Assembly (NCBI GenBank): GCA_004835665.1
Contig: RBKR01000011.1
Coordinates: 1,116,001 to 1,180,000 of the forward strand
Direction of reading: 5' to 3'
Source of the DNA: Phoma sp. XZ068
Taxonomy: Eukaryota > Ascomycota > Dothideomycetes > Pleosporales > Didymellaceae
Length of the DNA: 64,000 nucleotides
The number at the start of each line of letters is the position of its first letter. The stretch's first letter is position 1. The notes under the pieces were generated by a model that worked only from the letters and a program-made list of their open reading frames with translations, was not told where the DNA came from and did no database searches. Of the stretch, positions 45,467-56,866 are shown piece by piece. Both the position numbers and the translations under genes were made by a program.

Positions 45467-47928
45467 TTAAACAGTCGAGGCGACATGCAAGTTCACCGTC
45501 AACTAGGCTCTAAGAAAGCATTACAAAGAATAGACAGAATTTGTAATCAAACTGAAGACATACAATACAACGAGGTCAAATTATCCTATTATGCCTCTTT
45601 TCTAATCGCCCGTCTCCTGAATCTGTGAGCCTGGCAGCACGCCACCCCTCCATCGTTTCCGAATCCAGCGAGATTGACAAGAAACAGCTCAGTAACCTAG
45701 AAGCGACTTGTGCCAGGGGCTTTACGACAAATTGCCCTCGGCTTCGGCGAGGCCTTAGTGCAGTTGTTGGTCAGCAACTAAATGTCGACCTGTAGTGAAC
45801 GTTGCCGCTCAGCACTAGTTTATTTGCGGTGCAGTGAAGAATTTCATACTTCGACAGCGTCAGTACGACCACCAGAGAGCTACAGCAGATGGTTACGGAT
45901 GAAACCGAGGTTTTGTCTTCCACATTGAATTGCAGAGCATGAGCGACAGGACTGGTGCTCGAGATATTTTGCTTCCAACCCATGTCAACCCGACACATAA
46001 TCAGAGATACTCACGTCCTTTGATCGTAAAGATTCGTTTCTGCCTGGAAGGTCATTGAACCTCGGTCACTCCGTGTGGATACGAACGGGTGTGACTATTC
46101 GACTGTAATCTCCTTCCTTCTGAGGAATCGCCATGTGCCCGGATGTGGTCCAAGCTAGCTCACTACAGTGAATTTTCAGACAAACCCGAAGACGTCTTGA
46201 AGCTTGAAATCAGCCTTACGGGTGAGGCGACTTCCTCTGAGTTTGACTGCAATGCCTCCCGGGTGTCACCCAACCAGCGTAACTGTGCATATGCTAGAAG
46301 TTAAGAAGATCTGCGATGGACATCAAGCTGCAGTCGCGGTTGTACGTTCTTTGAGAACAAATTCACAGCTTCATGCTGTGCAGCGATTGGTAATCTAGGT
46401 TTCTAGGATTTAGTGATGGTGTGAAGGACATGCAACTACAGATGAACCAGTACCTGAGATCGGTGAAGGCCCACATCCATGCATCCGCACTTTATCGGTT
46501 GAGGGCATGCGAGGTGTAGACCGCCTCAATTATGGATCCTGGCCCATTACAGAGCATGGGGAGTCATACGGGTCTCGCATTCGCGTGAGGCTGTAGTTAA
46601 TCAAGGTCTGGGCAGTACCGCGGACCTCCGGAGAACAGGGCCTGCAAGTAATCCGACGATAGATACAACAGACAGCTCATGTTGCAGTTCCGCATCCAGT
46701 CGAGGTGGCTAGAGGCCAGCAATTAATTTTTCGGAAGCATTCGGTGCTAGTACCAGAGCCGCATCTTGTGCACATGACTGCAGACCAACACTGAACCACG
46801 AAACAAGCGTCATAAGCCAAGAAAGTATCAAGTGGCAGCCACGGGACTAGTTGACAAAGGCATCAGATCACCCAATCTTGATAGTGAACAGCACAGTCGG
46901 CTGCGAAGCCGGGCCGGACAGCGGAAGGATCGGCTTGCATGTAGCAATAAGGACGAGTAGCAGTCGTCATAACCGTATTGACCATGAAGCCGTCTTGCAC
47001 GCGAAGCTGCGCCGAATCGCCGAGCTTTGGTTCCAAAGTTGTTCACCGGCGGTGATGGGGAGTACGTCAAGCATCGGCGGGAGGTCGGATTTGATCATAG
47101 TTGCAGATACAGCGTTTGGCGAAAGGATGTCAACGGTAGAGGTCGAGCTGTGCTCACCGTCGAACCTGGACGGTTTCAGGTGAAGTCTAAGAGAGAACAG
47201 TGTGGAAAGAGCGGTGATGCTCCTAGGCACTAGCATTGTGCTAGCGCGAATACGGCTTAGTACAGCTGATGACGTATCATAGCGGCCCACGGAACGTCTA
47301 GGTATGCATCCACTACGTTAGGCATACTAACAACAATTGCTTGTGACTCAAGCCCTACACTTTCCGCGCTTCCGGGCACACATGTATCTGCAGATGGTCA
47401 CGAGAGATGAAGCATAGCCTCACGGTGGGAGTACGACAATGGGCTTGCGAGCTGATTATGCAAGGCAGACCTTGAGCCAATGTAGAAAGTGTAAGCTGAA
47501 TGCTGCATGATTGAATAGCAGTGCTTAGAATTATAGAAGCGAGCGGAAGAAAACAGAATATTCGTCCCAATTCAGCGCCATATTAGCGAACGCCCGTGAC
47601 CACAAGTCATGCGCCGCTATGCATATCCCGTCGTGATCGTACATGCCAAGAGTGGCTTTCGAGTCTGTCCAATTTGATCCTGAAAACACTCTCGATTTAC
47701 CCAAATAACCATTCACGTTCGCATGTCCCAAACTCCATGCTAATGCGTGTACGTTATGAAGTCCTTAAAGAAAATTCGTATCCAAGGATGCTGCTCATCG
47801 TTGTAGCTAGTGACTGGCTCGAAAAAGTGAAGGGCGTTCCAAGTCTGCAGTCTTTGTGATGGCCTGCGGCTGTATGGTTGGTGGGTGGTTAATGGTACAC
47901 GTGGTGGGTATCATGTGTCCACGAATAT
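45467..47928. other. Gene-poor interval
   Basis: 2.5 kb with only short overlapping frames; none recognised. No repeats or RNA genes seen. Confidence 0.45.
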
Positions 47929-48168
47929 TTACAGCAGCTGTGATGCTGTGTACATGTGGTGCTCCATCTCGGGGGAAGAGAGGTCGTGTTGGATACTGTG
48001 GAAGGTTCCGGGCCGACGGCCACTATGTAGGCTACAGGCGTATCCCACAAGAACAGTCTTCTCCTGTACCATATGGCCGCGCTGTCCATGAGCAGCGCAA
48101 GGATCGATTGCGTGCATGTGGTAGAGGCATCCGCAAACAGAGAATCGTTCGACGACTCGGTAGCACAT
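47929..48168 (-). CDS. Small cysteine-rich protein, 79 aa
   Basis: Short protein starting MCYRVVERFSVCGCLYHMHA, with Cys also in DPCAAHG and GYACSLHS and a GQRGHMVQEKTVLVGYAC block. From general knowledge this resembles a widely distributed uncharacterised fungal family with the same start (MC..VV......C.CLYY.HAVD.C) and block order, so the N-terminal 50 residues are probably real. The last 30 residues look less typical and could be affected by an unrecognised intron. No signal peptide; Cys/His spacing suggests metal binding. The upstream open frame (to 48363) lacks such features, so ATG 48168 is chosen. Confidence 0.65.
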   Translation of the reverse strand: MCYRVVERFSVCGCLYHMHAIDPCAAHGQRGHMVQEKTVLVGYACSLHSGRRPGTFHSIQHDLSSPEMEHHMYTASQLL

Positions 48169-51008
48169 TGTGAAAGTGGCTAACGACGCGGAGGACGGTT
48201 TGACGGCGCAAAGTCTCGAGAAGAAGCAACGACGTTGGCGGAATGGGGATGCCGACCGTGCTATAAGAGATACTGTAAAAGAGAGGTTGAATTGAAGTGT
48301 ACAATAGAATGGCAAGCCCATGGGTAGTGAGAGACTAGCATATATAATGGAGACGTCAAGCACAAAGGAGTGAGAAGCAGCACTGGTGGGTCATACACAG
48401 AAGGCACACATGAACTGCAGGTCCGTAAGGCAACGGTAGTCCATTAGTGGAACGGGTGCATAGTCAGCACCGGGTGCTGCTAAGATGGGACCGTCGAGCG
48501 GAACTAGCACAGCCTTAAAGTCAGTTACTAGATGTAGGGACTGTTTGGTAGGGCTACTGGCTGTAGCAGGGATAGGGTGGTTCGGTGCTTAGAGGCTCTT
48601 CAGCTGCAGCCCAGGCATCCTATTGGCTCACGCGTTAGGTCTTATAATCTGCCATGATTCCTCCGAAGGGTAGAGTCGAGTAATCAGATGGTCCGCGCAA
48701 CGCTCGAAGGTCGCACATGGACATGTGCCTGGAAAGGGCGAATGGCGGTACTAGGGCCCCCTGCACCACGCTGCGACATGGGGCCGATGATGTGGTGATA
48801 GTGCAAAACCCCCCTTGTCCATAGCGGAGTTGCGCGGTGAGCATCTTCTGCACCGTACGATGTTTTTGAAGGCTTGAAATCGGATTCGGATCTGACAAAC
48901 AAGCCACACTTGACAAACGAACGACTCAGTTGTGGGCCGGATGACTGTGAAACTGCCGTGGATTGGTGTTTAGACCCGCTTTGCGCGTGTTTGGTGTTTT
49001 TGCTCGGCGCAGACAACGTGGCGGTTATCGCGCGCCGTCGCCAGCGGGGATGGTAGCGGAACACCTTCGCAAGCCAACGGAAAGAGCCGAAATCGGTAGC
49101 ATGACGATTGTGTGAGGAGACCAGAACGCTGAAAGCTCGTGCGGAATGATGCGTCGCTTACATGTCCTGTTCTGGGCACTGCCGTTCTGAATTATAATTG
49201 GCAACAGCGATTCATGGCCGACCACCAGTGACTTTCCAAGCTCATTTCGACTCGCAGTACGTCGTTACCATCGTATTTCATCCTGTGACGATAGTGATAC
49301 CCTTACAGATCATCGTCGACTCTACCATTAGCCCGATGGCCGTCATCCGTGTCTATCTGCACGTTGACGTACAACACCTAGAGAACTCACCAGCGCTGCC
49401 GATGAAAATTGGTGAATACTAATGAATCTTACCACCATTGGCGTTCGATTGGTTAGACAATTCTTACACCTGCCGGCTTAACAAGTGGCACACCGCTCAT
49501 GGCTCCAGCCGCCGTTCATCCACTCCGTTGGCGCCACCCCCAATTCCCGCAACCTGCGCAGTGGGTTCTCGCCTCAGATCAGTGACAGCCCGCCGCTAAT
49601 TTCCCAAGTAATCCTCAAGTGCGCACTGCGGGCCTCCAACTCGGCCGCTTACTCCTGTGGCTGTGAGCTTACTGGTAGCCGTTACGCCGCTGCAGCCCTA
49701 TGCAATGCACCTTCCCGACTTGAGACCCACGTGGCGACGGTCTGTACATCGGTAAAGCGCATTATGAAACGCTCTTTTCAACCAAGTGGTTTTCGAAATG
49801 ATGTCACGTACGCATCTACCAAACGTAATGCTATGGAGCTGCGACTGCGGGCCCATCGTTACGGGTCATGCACAGCACCACCCCACTTCACCCACGGCAG
49901 GCTTTGGCCCCCAAGATGACCCTTGACAGTATCAGGTATATATATCGACCTCATTCGCCCAGTCAGATCTATATATGCACGTGTGATCGGCCGACACCCT
50001 GCATGAACACTGGTCAACCCCAACCTTGAATACATTGCGGTGTACTATACCGCTCTCCCATCTGCATACCACCCGCCTGCATGCTTTAGTACGGGACATA
50101 CGGCATGCAGCAAGCGTGATATCTCAGCGTGCAGTAGGTCGAACTGTGTCTGCTCTCAGTCCAAATCCGGCTGACCGGTTCCGTATAGAGAATCGTGCGT
50201 GCATGAGAGCAACAACATCACGCGGGCAGTGACGATCAAACAATCGAACAGTGAAAACGGATTGGCATGTCATAATGTGCGCGCGGCCTGTGCCACATCA
50301 GCCGCGAACAGTGAGGCATACAGACAGCAACGAAGTCTGTTTGGCTACAGTCTAGAACCACTGACTCGTGCCTGCGGTCTCGCATGTAGTCTCCACTATG
50401 TTGATGATCAGACACTGGCGGCAGTACGACGCACACATGCTCACTCTGTTTGAACGTAGATCTAGTTATAACTACTCGCCGGGCATTCGAAAGTATAATG
50501 CAAGTGCAGGAATGCAGTCCCTAACACATAACAAACGATGTCTTCGAGCAGACCAACACAAGAGCCAGTAAAATAAAAGATATCTGTCTGCTTCCAATCT
50601 CAAAACGTAGAACTCACTGCCTGCTAACGATCCAGACCGCTTACTCGTTGGGTCCCGGCACTGAACAATACAGCATCCACGCCTCGGCCAATTATACTGG
50701 ATATACCTTCTCTTCCCAAGCCACCCACGTACACTTACATTCCCGAATCGCCTCGGCTCGCAAACACGAACAGGCTGGTCAACACTCGCAAGATAAAACC
50801 CAACTCGTACAACATCACCATTCAGCCCTAGCTGAGCCCATGTTCAGATTCACTCTCTCAGTACCATGATTGATAACAGCAACTGGTTTGTGCATGCTAC
50901 ACCATCTACCTACCTAGATTCTATGTCCATCTCTTGCCAGATATCCCGCCAAACCCGGCATCGTTCACATAACTCTGCTCCCATCTTCCAAGCCTGGTCA
51001 GGTTTCAA
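48169..51008. other. Gene-poor interval
   Basis: 2.8 kb without recognisable genes. The longest frame (49485-49919, 144 codons) has no family features. No repeats or RNA genes recognised. Confidence 0.45.
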
Positions 51009-51248
51009 CTACTCCATCCACATACACTGAGTTCCCCTCTGCTGTTCGCCATCTCCTCTTTTCCACTCCTCACAGATCGTCCTGGTATCTTGCCAGATCT
51101 TCTCTCCCTTTTCTGCCGACATGGCCCCGCGCCCCTCAAATTCACCTCTAATCACGCGCGGCAGCCGCTTCAAACATTCATACCCCATCCACTCATGACT
51201 GTGCAACGCCTCTGCGTACATTCTCCACTCCCTGCTTTCTGAACTCAT
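51009..51248 (-). CDS. Hypothetical small protein, tentative
   Basis: Tentative 79-aa frame starting MSSESREWRMYAEALHSHEW, rich in Trp, Glu, Arg and Met. It ends at a TAG (51009-51011), but the same frame stays open for about 30 more codons to 50910 and encodes a similar-looking segment (WKMGAELCERCRVWRDIWQE versus KIWQDTRTICEEWK). This suggests either a missed intron spanning the TAG, a premature stop in a longer gene, or chance. No family recognised. Confidence 0.28.
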   Translation of the reverse strand: MSSESREWRMYAEALHSHEWMGYECLKRLPRVIRGEFEGRGAMSAEKGEKIWQDTRTICEEWKRGDGEQQRGTQCMWME

Positions 51249-52875
51249 CACACCCAGCTAACAGACACGAACAAGGGCTGTTCCTCCCGCCGCCGAGGTG
51301 ATAGCGGTCCATGGCCTCGAGTCAGGTCAGCTACACCCCATCTTGTTCGATCATAAGAAGCGAGGCCCTAAACCGCACTTGTTAGACGCGTCTGCTGTGC
51401 CCGCGATTCATTCGGCGGCACAAGCATCGTCCAAGTCTTGGCCTGACTAGGTCTTCTCCCACAAATTGTCAGCACAGACTGGGCACTTCTCTTTGCCGCT
51501 TCTGCGCCAGTTGGAGCACTTACACTTGTCTCTGCGGTATCTGCTTCCTTGATAATGACTGCAGAAACTATGATTTCCGGGGGGGCAAGATTGAGTAAAT
51601 GGTGAGAATTGAAGCAGAATTTGGTCCAGCAGTGCGTTAAAATACGAATAACGTGGTCTGGCTTATGGAACGCGTTGTAGCGGAGCTGGTCTGACCGAAG
51701 GAGAGAATAGTATTCGCTTTCCCTTCTAGTATGATGCAGAGATTGCGCCGTAATGCTCCTATCCAGGGTAAGTTCACAAGTGGATTGTAGCGAGGAAATT
51801 GCAGAGAAACTCTGGTAGTATGTATGCGTGATGGTGTTGACACCGTGGATGGAAGATGTATGGCAATGTGCACGAGTTTAGTCTTCGGCTTTACTCACTC
51901 CCACTTCAGCGTAATCTAAACAAGCTATCTTAGTTGACAGACACACCGCTTACCCCATTACCATTGACTTTCTATCTTCCTTCCACTTATCTTAGCAAGA
52001 CGCCCGTAGATACTAAACATTACTTAGAGTACTTCCCACCGCACCACTCCAGCAACCTCTGAGACTTACAGTATTTACACCTGCACCACATGCATACTTC
52101 TCACTACACTGTTTGGGTTTATGGTGTTAGAAGATAGTGTTAGGTTTAACGACTAGGATTTTTTCTCTGCGGTTTAAAGCATGGTCTAAGCAGTCTGGTC
52201 TAAGCAGTCTAAGCGTAGTCTTGCCCACAGTCTGCATAAGTAACCGACACTCCTTACCCAGACCAGACCTCTTTTTCAAGGGTTCAAGAAAAGTTTGATC
52301 AATACGTACGGTATGATACCCGGCATTATTTTGGCAGTTTAGATATGCATTTACATATAGCCTTGGATGACGCTTCTCGTCGTATGTGGTTTAGATACCG
52401 TATCTAGAATGCCACTTGTCTTGGTTCTATCCATGAATAATTGCGTAGTAAATAGTGTATAGTACCTACTACCTACTACGTATTACCTATTGTATATTTT
52501 GTAATAGAGAGAAAGGTCTATTGCCTATCTCAATACAAAGGAGGGAAGGAGGTACATAGCAGAGGCATGAGATAAGATGATAAAAGGGTGGTAATAGTGC
52601 AAGTGAGTATGACTAATTGACACTTGAGGAGTGCTGATTATATGGATAGTAGGGCAGATGTAGTAGATCAAGGGGAGGGAAGTGGAAGTGTAAGCCGTGA
52701 TGTGCGAGTACAAATGTAACATCATTAGTAAGGACGTTCCTCTACACTACTTAGGGTTAAAATCTAATATCTACGGCTATCTAAACGCTAAACCCCAAAT
52801 TTCAAAATCGTCCCGTTCTTCGAAGACGTTGATTAGTACTTAACTCCACTTCCCCGACACACCTACACGACCCAT
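51249..52875. other. Gene-poor, AT-richer interval with a short tandem repeat
   Basis: 1.6 kb with no credible gene. It contains a perfect tandem copy of a 14-nt unit at 52183-52210 and a stretch of CTACCTACTAC-like simple sequence at about 52463-52490. Confidence 0.45.
52183..52210. repeat. Tandem duplication of a 14-nt unit
   Basis: GGTCTAAGCAGTCT occurs twice back to back (52183-52196 and 52197-52210). A small local duplication; no function inferred. Confidence 0.85.
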
Positions 52876-54213
52876 CTACCGCCGCAGAAACCCCTTCGCC
52901 TTACCCTTAGCATGCAAAAACAGCCTATCCCCCAACCCCTTCTTCTCCGGCGGCGGAGCCCCAGGCTGATCACCCGGCTGCCCCGGTTCCGCACGCGGCT
53001 GATCTACCGGCGCTGCCGATGGCGGTGGTGGATGCACTGCACCACCAACACTCTTCCCTCCCACAGACACAACGAATAACTTCGGATCCCCGGCATTCAC
53101 CTTCCCAGACTGATCCTCGCCGGCGTCGGGCTGCACGTCGTCGTACGCAAACGCGTATCCCTTCCTATCGACATTGTGCTCGTGCACGAGCCGCGCGTAG
53201 TGGTTCGTTGGATCGCGCGTGTAAAACGTGTCTGGCTGGGACGGATGTTCCTGGGTCTCCGTAATACTACTCCGCACAAATGCGGCTGCGAGGCGGGGAA
53301 TAATGGCGTTGCGGGCGGGTGATGCGCCCGTGGTGAACGGCCCGGAGTTGCAGCCTAGGATGTCTGCGGTACTGGGTTTGTCGAATTCTTCGTCGCCGAC
53401 GCGCAGTTTGCCGGAGGAGGTGATGTGGGCGGAGAGTATGCCCGGGCCGGCTTGCGTGTTGATGTTGCATTTGCAGGAGGCGTATTTGGACCAGGCTTCT
53501 TCGACGAGGGGCTCGAAGTAGCCGTCGAAGCTGGCGCCGACTGCACCGCCGTGGGTTGCGTTTAGGATCCGCAGGTTCTGGCCGTTTTCGTTGACGATGA
53601 GCTTGTCCCATGGGCGGCCGTCTTTTTGGGCTTGTTCGCGGAGCGAGTCGGCCATGCGGTCGAGGCCGTCTGGACGCATGCCGGCGACATGTTGTTCTTC
53701 CCCGCTGTGTTGCTGCAGGCTGATGGCGATGGGGATCTTGGGTACGAAGTCTACGTAGGAGATGTTGGCGTAGAGCTGTGCGTCGTTCAAGGTGAATTCC
53801 GCAAACCCAAAGTTAACGCCGTGATTGGGATCACTAGGATTCAGGACCGAGGGTTCGACTAGTGCTGGCCCTCCAGGGTTGAGTAGGAAGGTGAGTTTGC
53901 CGTCGACAATCCATATGCGACCTCCGGCTATCTGTGGGATAGTGACAGTCGTTGTGTTGCCTGGTGCACCAAGTGGAATAGCGCAGTCTTCTTGAAGCGA
54001 GGAGCCAATATCTTTTACTTCAGTAGGAAAGTATAGGTCCTTCCCGTTGGCTTTTAGGAGACATCGTTTGCCAGCGTGCTTGATGGCGATGCCTGTCTGT
54101 TCGGGCCGTCAGAGGATGTATCGGCACAACGTTTATGTCATACTCACAATGTAGGCGTGAACGTTCCCCGAGTCGGAGTCGTTCTTCAACGCGATCTGCA
54201 GTGAGTCTGGCAT
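52876..54213 (-). CDS. GH64 family beta-1,3-glucanase-like protein
   Basis: Member of glycoside hydrolase family 64 (laminaripentaose-producing beta-1,3-glucanases, thaumatin-like fold). Exon 1 (54213-54148) encodes 22 residues; exon 2 (54096-52876) the rest; total 428 aa. Family features: HGVNFGFAEFTLNDAQLYAN near residue 115, VDFVPKIPIAISL, then NATHGGAVGASFDGYFEPLV and ILGCNSGPFTTG. No signal peptide: the protein starts MPDSLQIALKNDS, directly at the first strand. The C-terminal 60 residues are Pro/Gly-rich and end in a basic stretch (KGKAKGFLRR), not a GPI signal. Likely an intracellular or unconventionally exported glucan-binding or hydrolysing protein; catalytic activity is not proven from sequence. 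Confidence 0.88.
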
Positions 54214-54695
54214 GATAATTAGGTGCTATAAGTGGATTGTCGCAGATTGGTGAGTATCTACTCTTGGTGGTAGTGATGGTGTTGACGAGCCGGTTTGCAT
54301 TGGCCAACGTCATCGTGTGGACCCACTTGCCTTGTTGCCGTCTTTGTTGCGACCTCAACACACATTATCTTTAAACAATAAGCTTATAAACGTAGCAGCA
54401 AGCTTGACCTCGAAAGGGGCTTTCTGAATGATTGTAATTGGTTTGATTCCAATCTGTAGCGCACAATCTGTAAAAGCAAGTGGTATACCCTCCCAGGACA
54501 ACAACCAGAACACCGTACACCCACCAGTGCTGCGAGCCTGCAGCCTAAACCAAATCCAACGCCTTTGCTATGCTGTTGCGTCCGTGCGTTCCGAATGGGA
54601 ACCAGATAGCCTTCCATCATCGCTGTAGCGAAAGCGCACAGAAGTCCTAATAACGAGTAAGATGAACACAGTCTTTGAAGAGTAACGTTGGATAA
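54214..54695. other. Spacer upstream of the GH64 gene
   Basis: 482 bp between the GH64 start and the GCN5 stop, both genes read leftwards. No gene recognised. Confidence 0.55.
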
Positions 54696-56119
54696 TTATT
54701 TCCCACCGAGCTCGCTCTCAAGGTGCTGCAATATGTTAGCTCAAACGCATAGTACGAGCTGCGCATTTTACTTACCGACCACTCGGGAATATTCCGTATC
54801 TGCTGCCACATGAAACGCTCCAATTTGCCTGCCGACTTTGCATAGGGAGTGCTCTCGTTGTTGTACTTTCGGCAATTGTCGAAGATGAGCTTAGCATCGC
54901 GGATGAAGTCCTCTGGTGTAGGATACAGGTCCTTCTCGTGCTTTTCTTCCATGGTTGCCAGGTCCATGGGCTCTTTGATGACATCGTAGTAGTCGAGGAC
55001 CTCGTCTTTGTTGACGGGCTGCTGGAAAGGCCAGGCGTGGGAGTTGTTCTGCATGTCGTTGAGCAGGCGAAGCAGCTGGTTGTAGTTTGGACCGTGACGT
55101 GGCGCGCGGGCCAGTTCGTCCATGACAGGGCTCCAGCCAGAACTCTTGATGGCGGGGACGGTGAGAGGGTCGATTGGCTTGACTTCTCCCTTGGCCCATT
55201 GCGGTGGAGGGGTGTGGACCTGGAAAGACTTGGAGACGGCGCTAATTTTGGCGTTGACGCATTCTTTTTGCTTGAGCAGCATGCGGCCGCTCTCGAGGTA
55301 GCGGATCTTGGGGACCATGCTACACTGCATAATGGTGCCGCCCTCGTAGTCCTTGATGTATCCCATCCAACGTCGCTTCTCGAGGGTGATTTCCTTGGTG
55401 AAGCCCTGCTTCTTGAAATAGCCAATGGCGTAGTTGTCGGCGTATGTGAGGAAGTGCATGACCTCGGAGGTGGCCTTGACGTAGTCCTTCAGATGCGACA
55501 TGAGATGGGCGCCGTAGCCCTTGACTTGTTGGTCTGAGGAGATGGCGCAGAAGACGATTTCGGCGAACTGGCCCTTGTCGAACGGGCGGTAGGTGATGCC
55601 GCCAACGACTTCGAGGGGCTTCTTGACGATGGCAATGCTCATATGGGTTCGGTCGTAAACGAGACGGGCGATGTAGTCCTTGGGCATCTTGGGCAGCTGC
55701 TTCTGGAAGATGCACTTGAGGCCGGTCAAGATGATGGTGCTCTCGCGCTGGCCGTCGTTGTTGACGACGCGGAACTCGATCTCGCCGTTGCGCTCTTCGA
55801 TGACGGCGGGCTTCTCGGGGAAGGGCACGATGCGCTTGACGGGGGGTGCAGGGGCATCTTCGGTGTCGGAGGCGGGCGACTGCTTTGCGCGCTTGGGGGA
55901 GCCGCCGTTGGCATCGGTGGTAGCCTTGCGCTTGGCTGGAGAAGAGGGGTTAGCATGTGGGTGGGTGGCTGCTTGTGCTCTCAGGTCGCGCAGGGGGACT
56001 TCAGGCGACGAGGGCAGCGCGGCGAGGGGCGTGAGCGCGGGGTTGGGAGTGCGAGCGGGCGATGACGAGCTGTAGCCCACCACCGCGCGCAGCCGTGCCC
56101 GTTGCGCGCAGTCGGCCAT
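54696..56119 (-). CDS. GCN5: Histone acetyltransferase Gcn5 (SAGA/ADA)
   Basis: Catalytic subunit of SAGA and ADA complexes; acetylates H3 lysines at promoters. Exons 56119-54776 and 54725-54696 give 457 aa. The 30-nt last exon (HLESELGGK, stop) is needed for the conserved C-terminus. The N-terminal 100 residues are low-complexity and basic, with SPAKRKA and PKRAKQ nuclear signals. GNAT domain: the catalytic Glu lies in FAEIVFCAISSDQQVKGYG, which also holds the acetyl-CoA loop QxxGxG, followed by YADNYAIGYFKKQGF. Bromodomain: HAWPFQQPVN, then DYYDVIKEPMDLATM and LIFDNCRKYNNEST. Without the final splice the frame reads into a noncanonical tail. Start at 56119 lies in good context; no upstream exon is needed. 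It shares a 256-bp divergent upstream region with OST5. Confidence 0.95.
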
Positions 56120-56375
56120 GGCTGTGGCGGGGCGTGTTGGAGGGGCTTACCGTCTTCCGTGACCGCCATGTTGCGCGGTGCCTGTCCAGAGGTTCTCGTC
56201 GGTCGCGACTGCCGTGTCAAGATATGGCGACTGCCGTTGGTGGTGAAGGTGCATGTCGGGGAACGCGGACGCGGAGGTGTCGCACAGGCCAATCAGCGCC
56301 GATCACCTGCGCGGCCGCTGAGAGGCCACCTTCACAAGCCTCGCCAGCTTCGCGCACTCTCCCATCCACTGCACC
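56120..56375. promoter_or_regulatory. Bidirectional promoter region, GCN5 / OST5
   Basis: 256 bp separate the divergent starts of GCN5 and OST5. GC-rich, no obvious TATA box. An unbroken minus-strand frame passes through it but does not splice in phase into GCN5. Confidence 0.5.
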
Positions 56376-56766
56376 ATGTCGAGCCCTCTTGCAGACGTCT
56401 GGGAGGCTGCCGCTGCGTCGCCCTTCCAGCCCACCATCGGAAAGAACAGCCAGTTCACCATTGGCTTTGCACTGCTGTTTGCTTGTATGTTGGCCCGTAG
56501 TCAAGCTATCCGCGCCTGTACTAACCGTCCTCCAGCACTGCTCTTGACGGGCTTCTTCGGCCTCAGTATGCCCACCACCGCACCTCGACTCGCCACGACC
56601 ACTGCTCACACGCTCACAGACCGCTCCTTTGCAAACCTGCCCCTCGTCGGCGCACCCGCATCGCTAGCATTTGGGTACGCTCCTAGTATTTCCCACACAT
56701 CGTCATGCTAACGCACGCAGGTTCGGTGCCGTGTACATGATCTGCGCCGTCGGCGTCTACGTTTAG
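56376..56766 (+). CDS. OST5: Oligosaccharyltransferase subunit Ost5
   Basis: Small two-helix membrane subunit of the ER oligosaccharyltransferase, which N-glycosylates nascent proteins. Four very short exons (56376-56484, 56536-56565, 56620-56674, 56721-56766) encode 79 aa, close to the yeast protein. Cytosolic N-terminus MSSPLADVWEAAAASPFQPT, then QFTIGFALLFA continuing into LLLTGFFGL (helix 1, built across intron 1), NRSFANLPLVGAPASLAFG loop, and GAVYMICAVGVYV (helix 2), ending at the C-terminus. Exon 2 is only 30 nt. All three introns (51, 54 and 46 nt) are canonical, in phase, and each restores the conserved sequence. An unspliced reading is not Ost5-like. Confidence 0.9.
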
Positions 56767-56866
56767 TTCCTTGATATCCTGGCCCGGCGTTGTAGTCTAT
56801 GGGAATGCAATAACACTTCAACCTCTGAACTCCCGTCTCCCACGCTCCCTCCCCACTACACCCACC

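Noticed and set aside
54938..56075. Plus-strand frames of 131-199 codons opposite GCN5
   Set aside because: Antisense shadows of the GC-rich GCN5 coding sequence.
55981..56292. Possible upstream first exon of GCN5 (MAVTEDG... with a GTAAGC site)
   Set aside because: The splice to the GCN5 frame is out of phase; the start at 56119 needs no extra exon.
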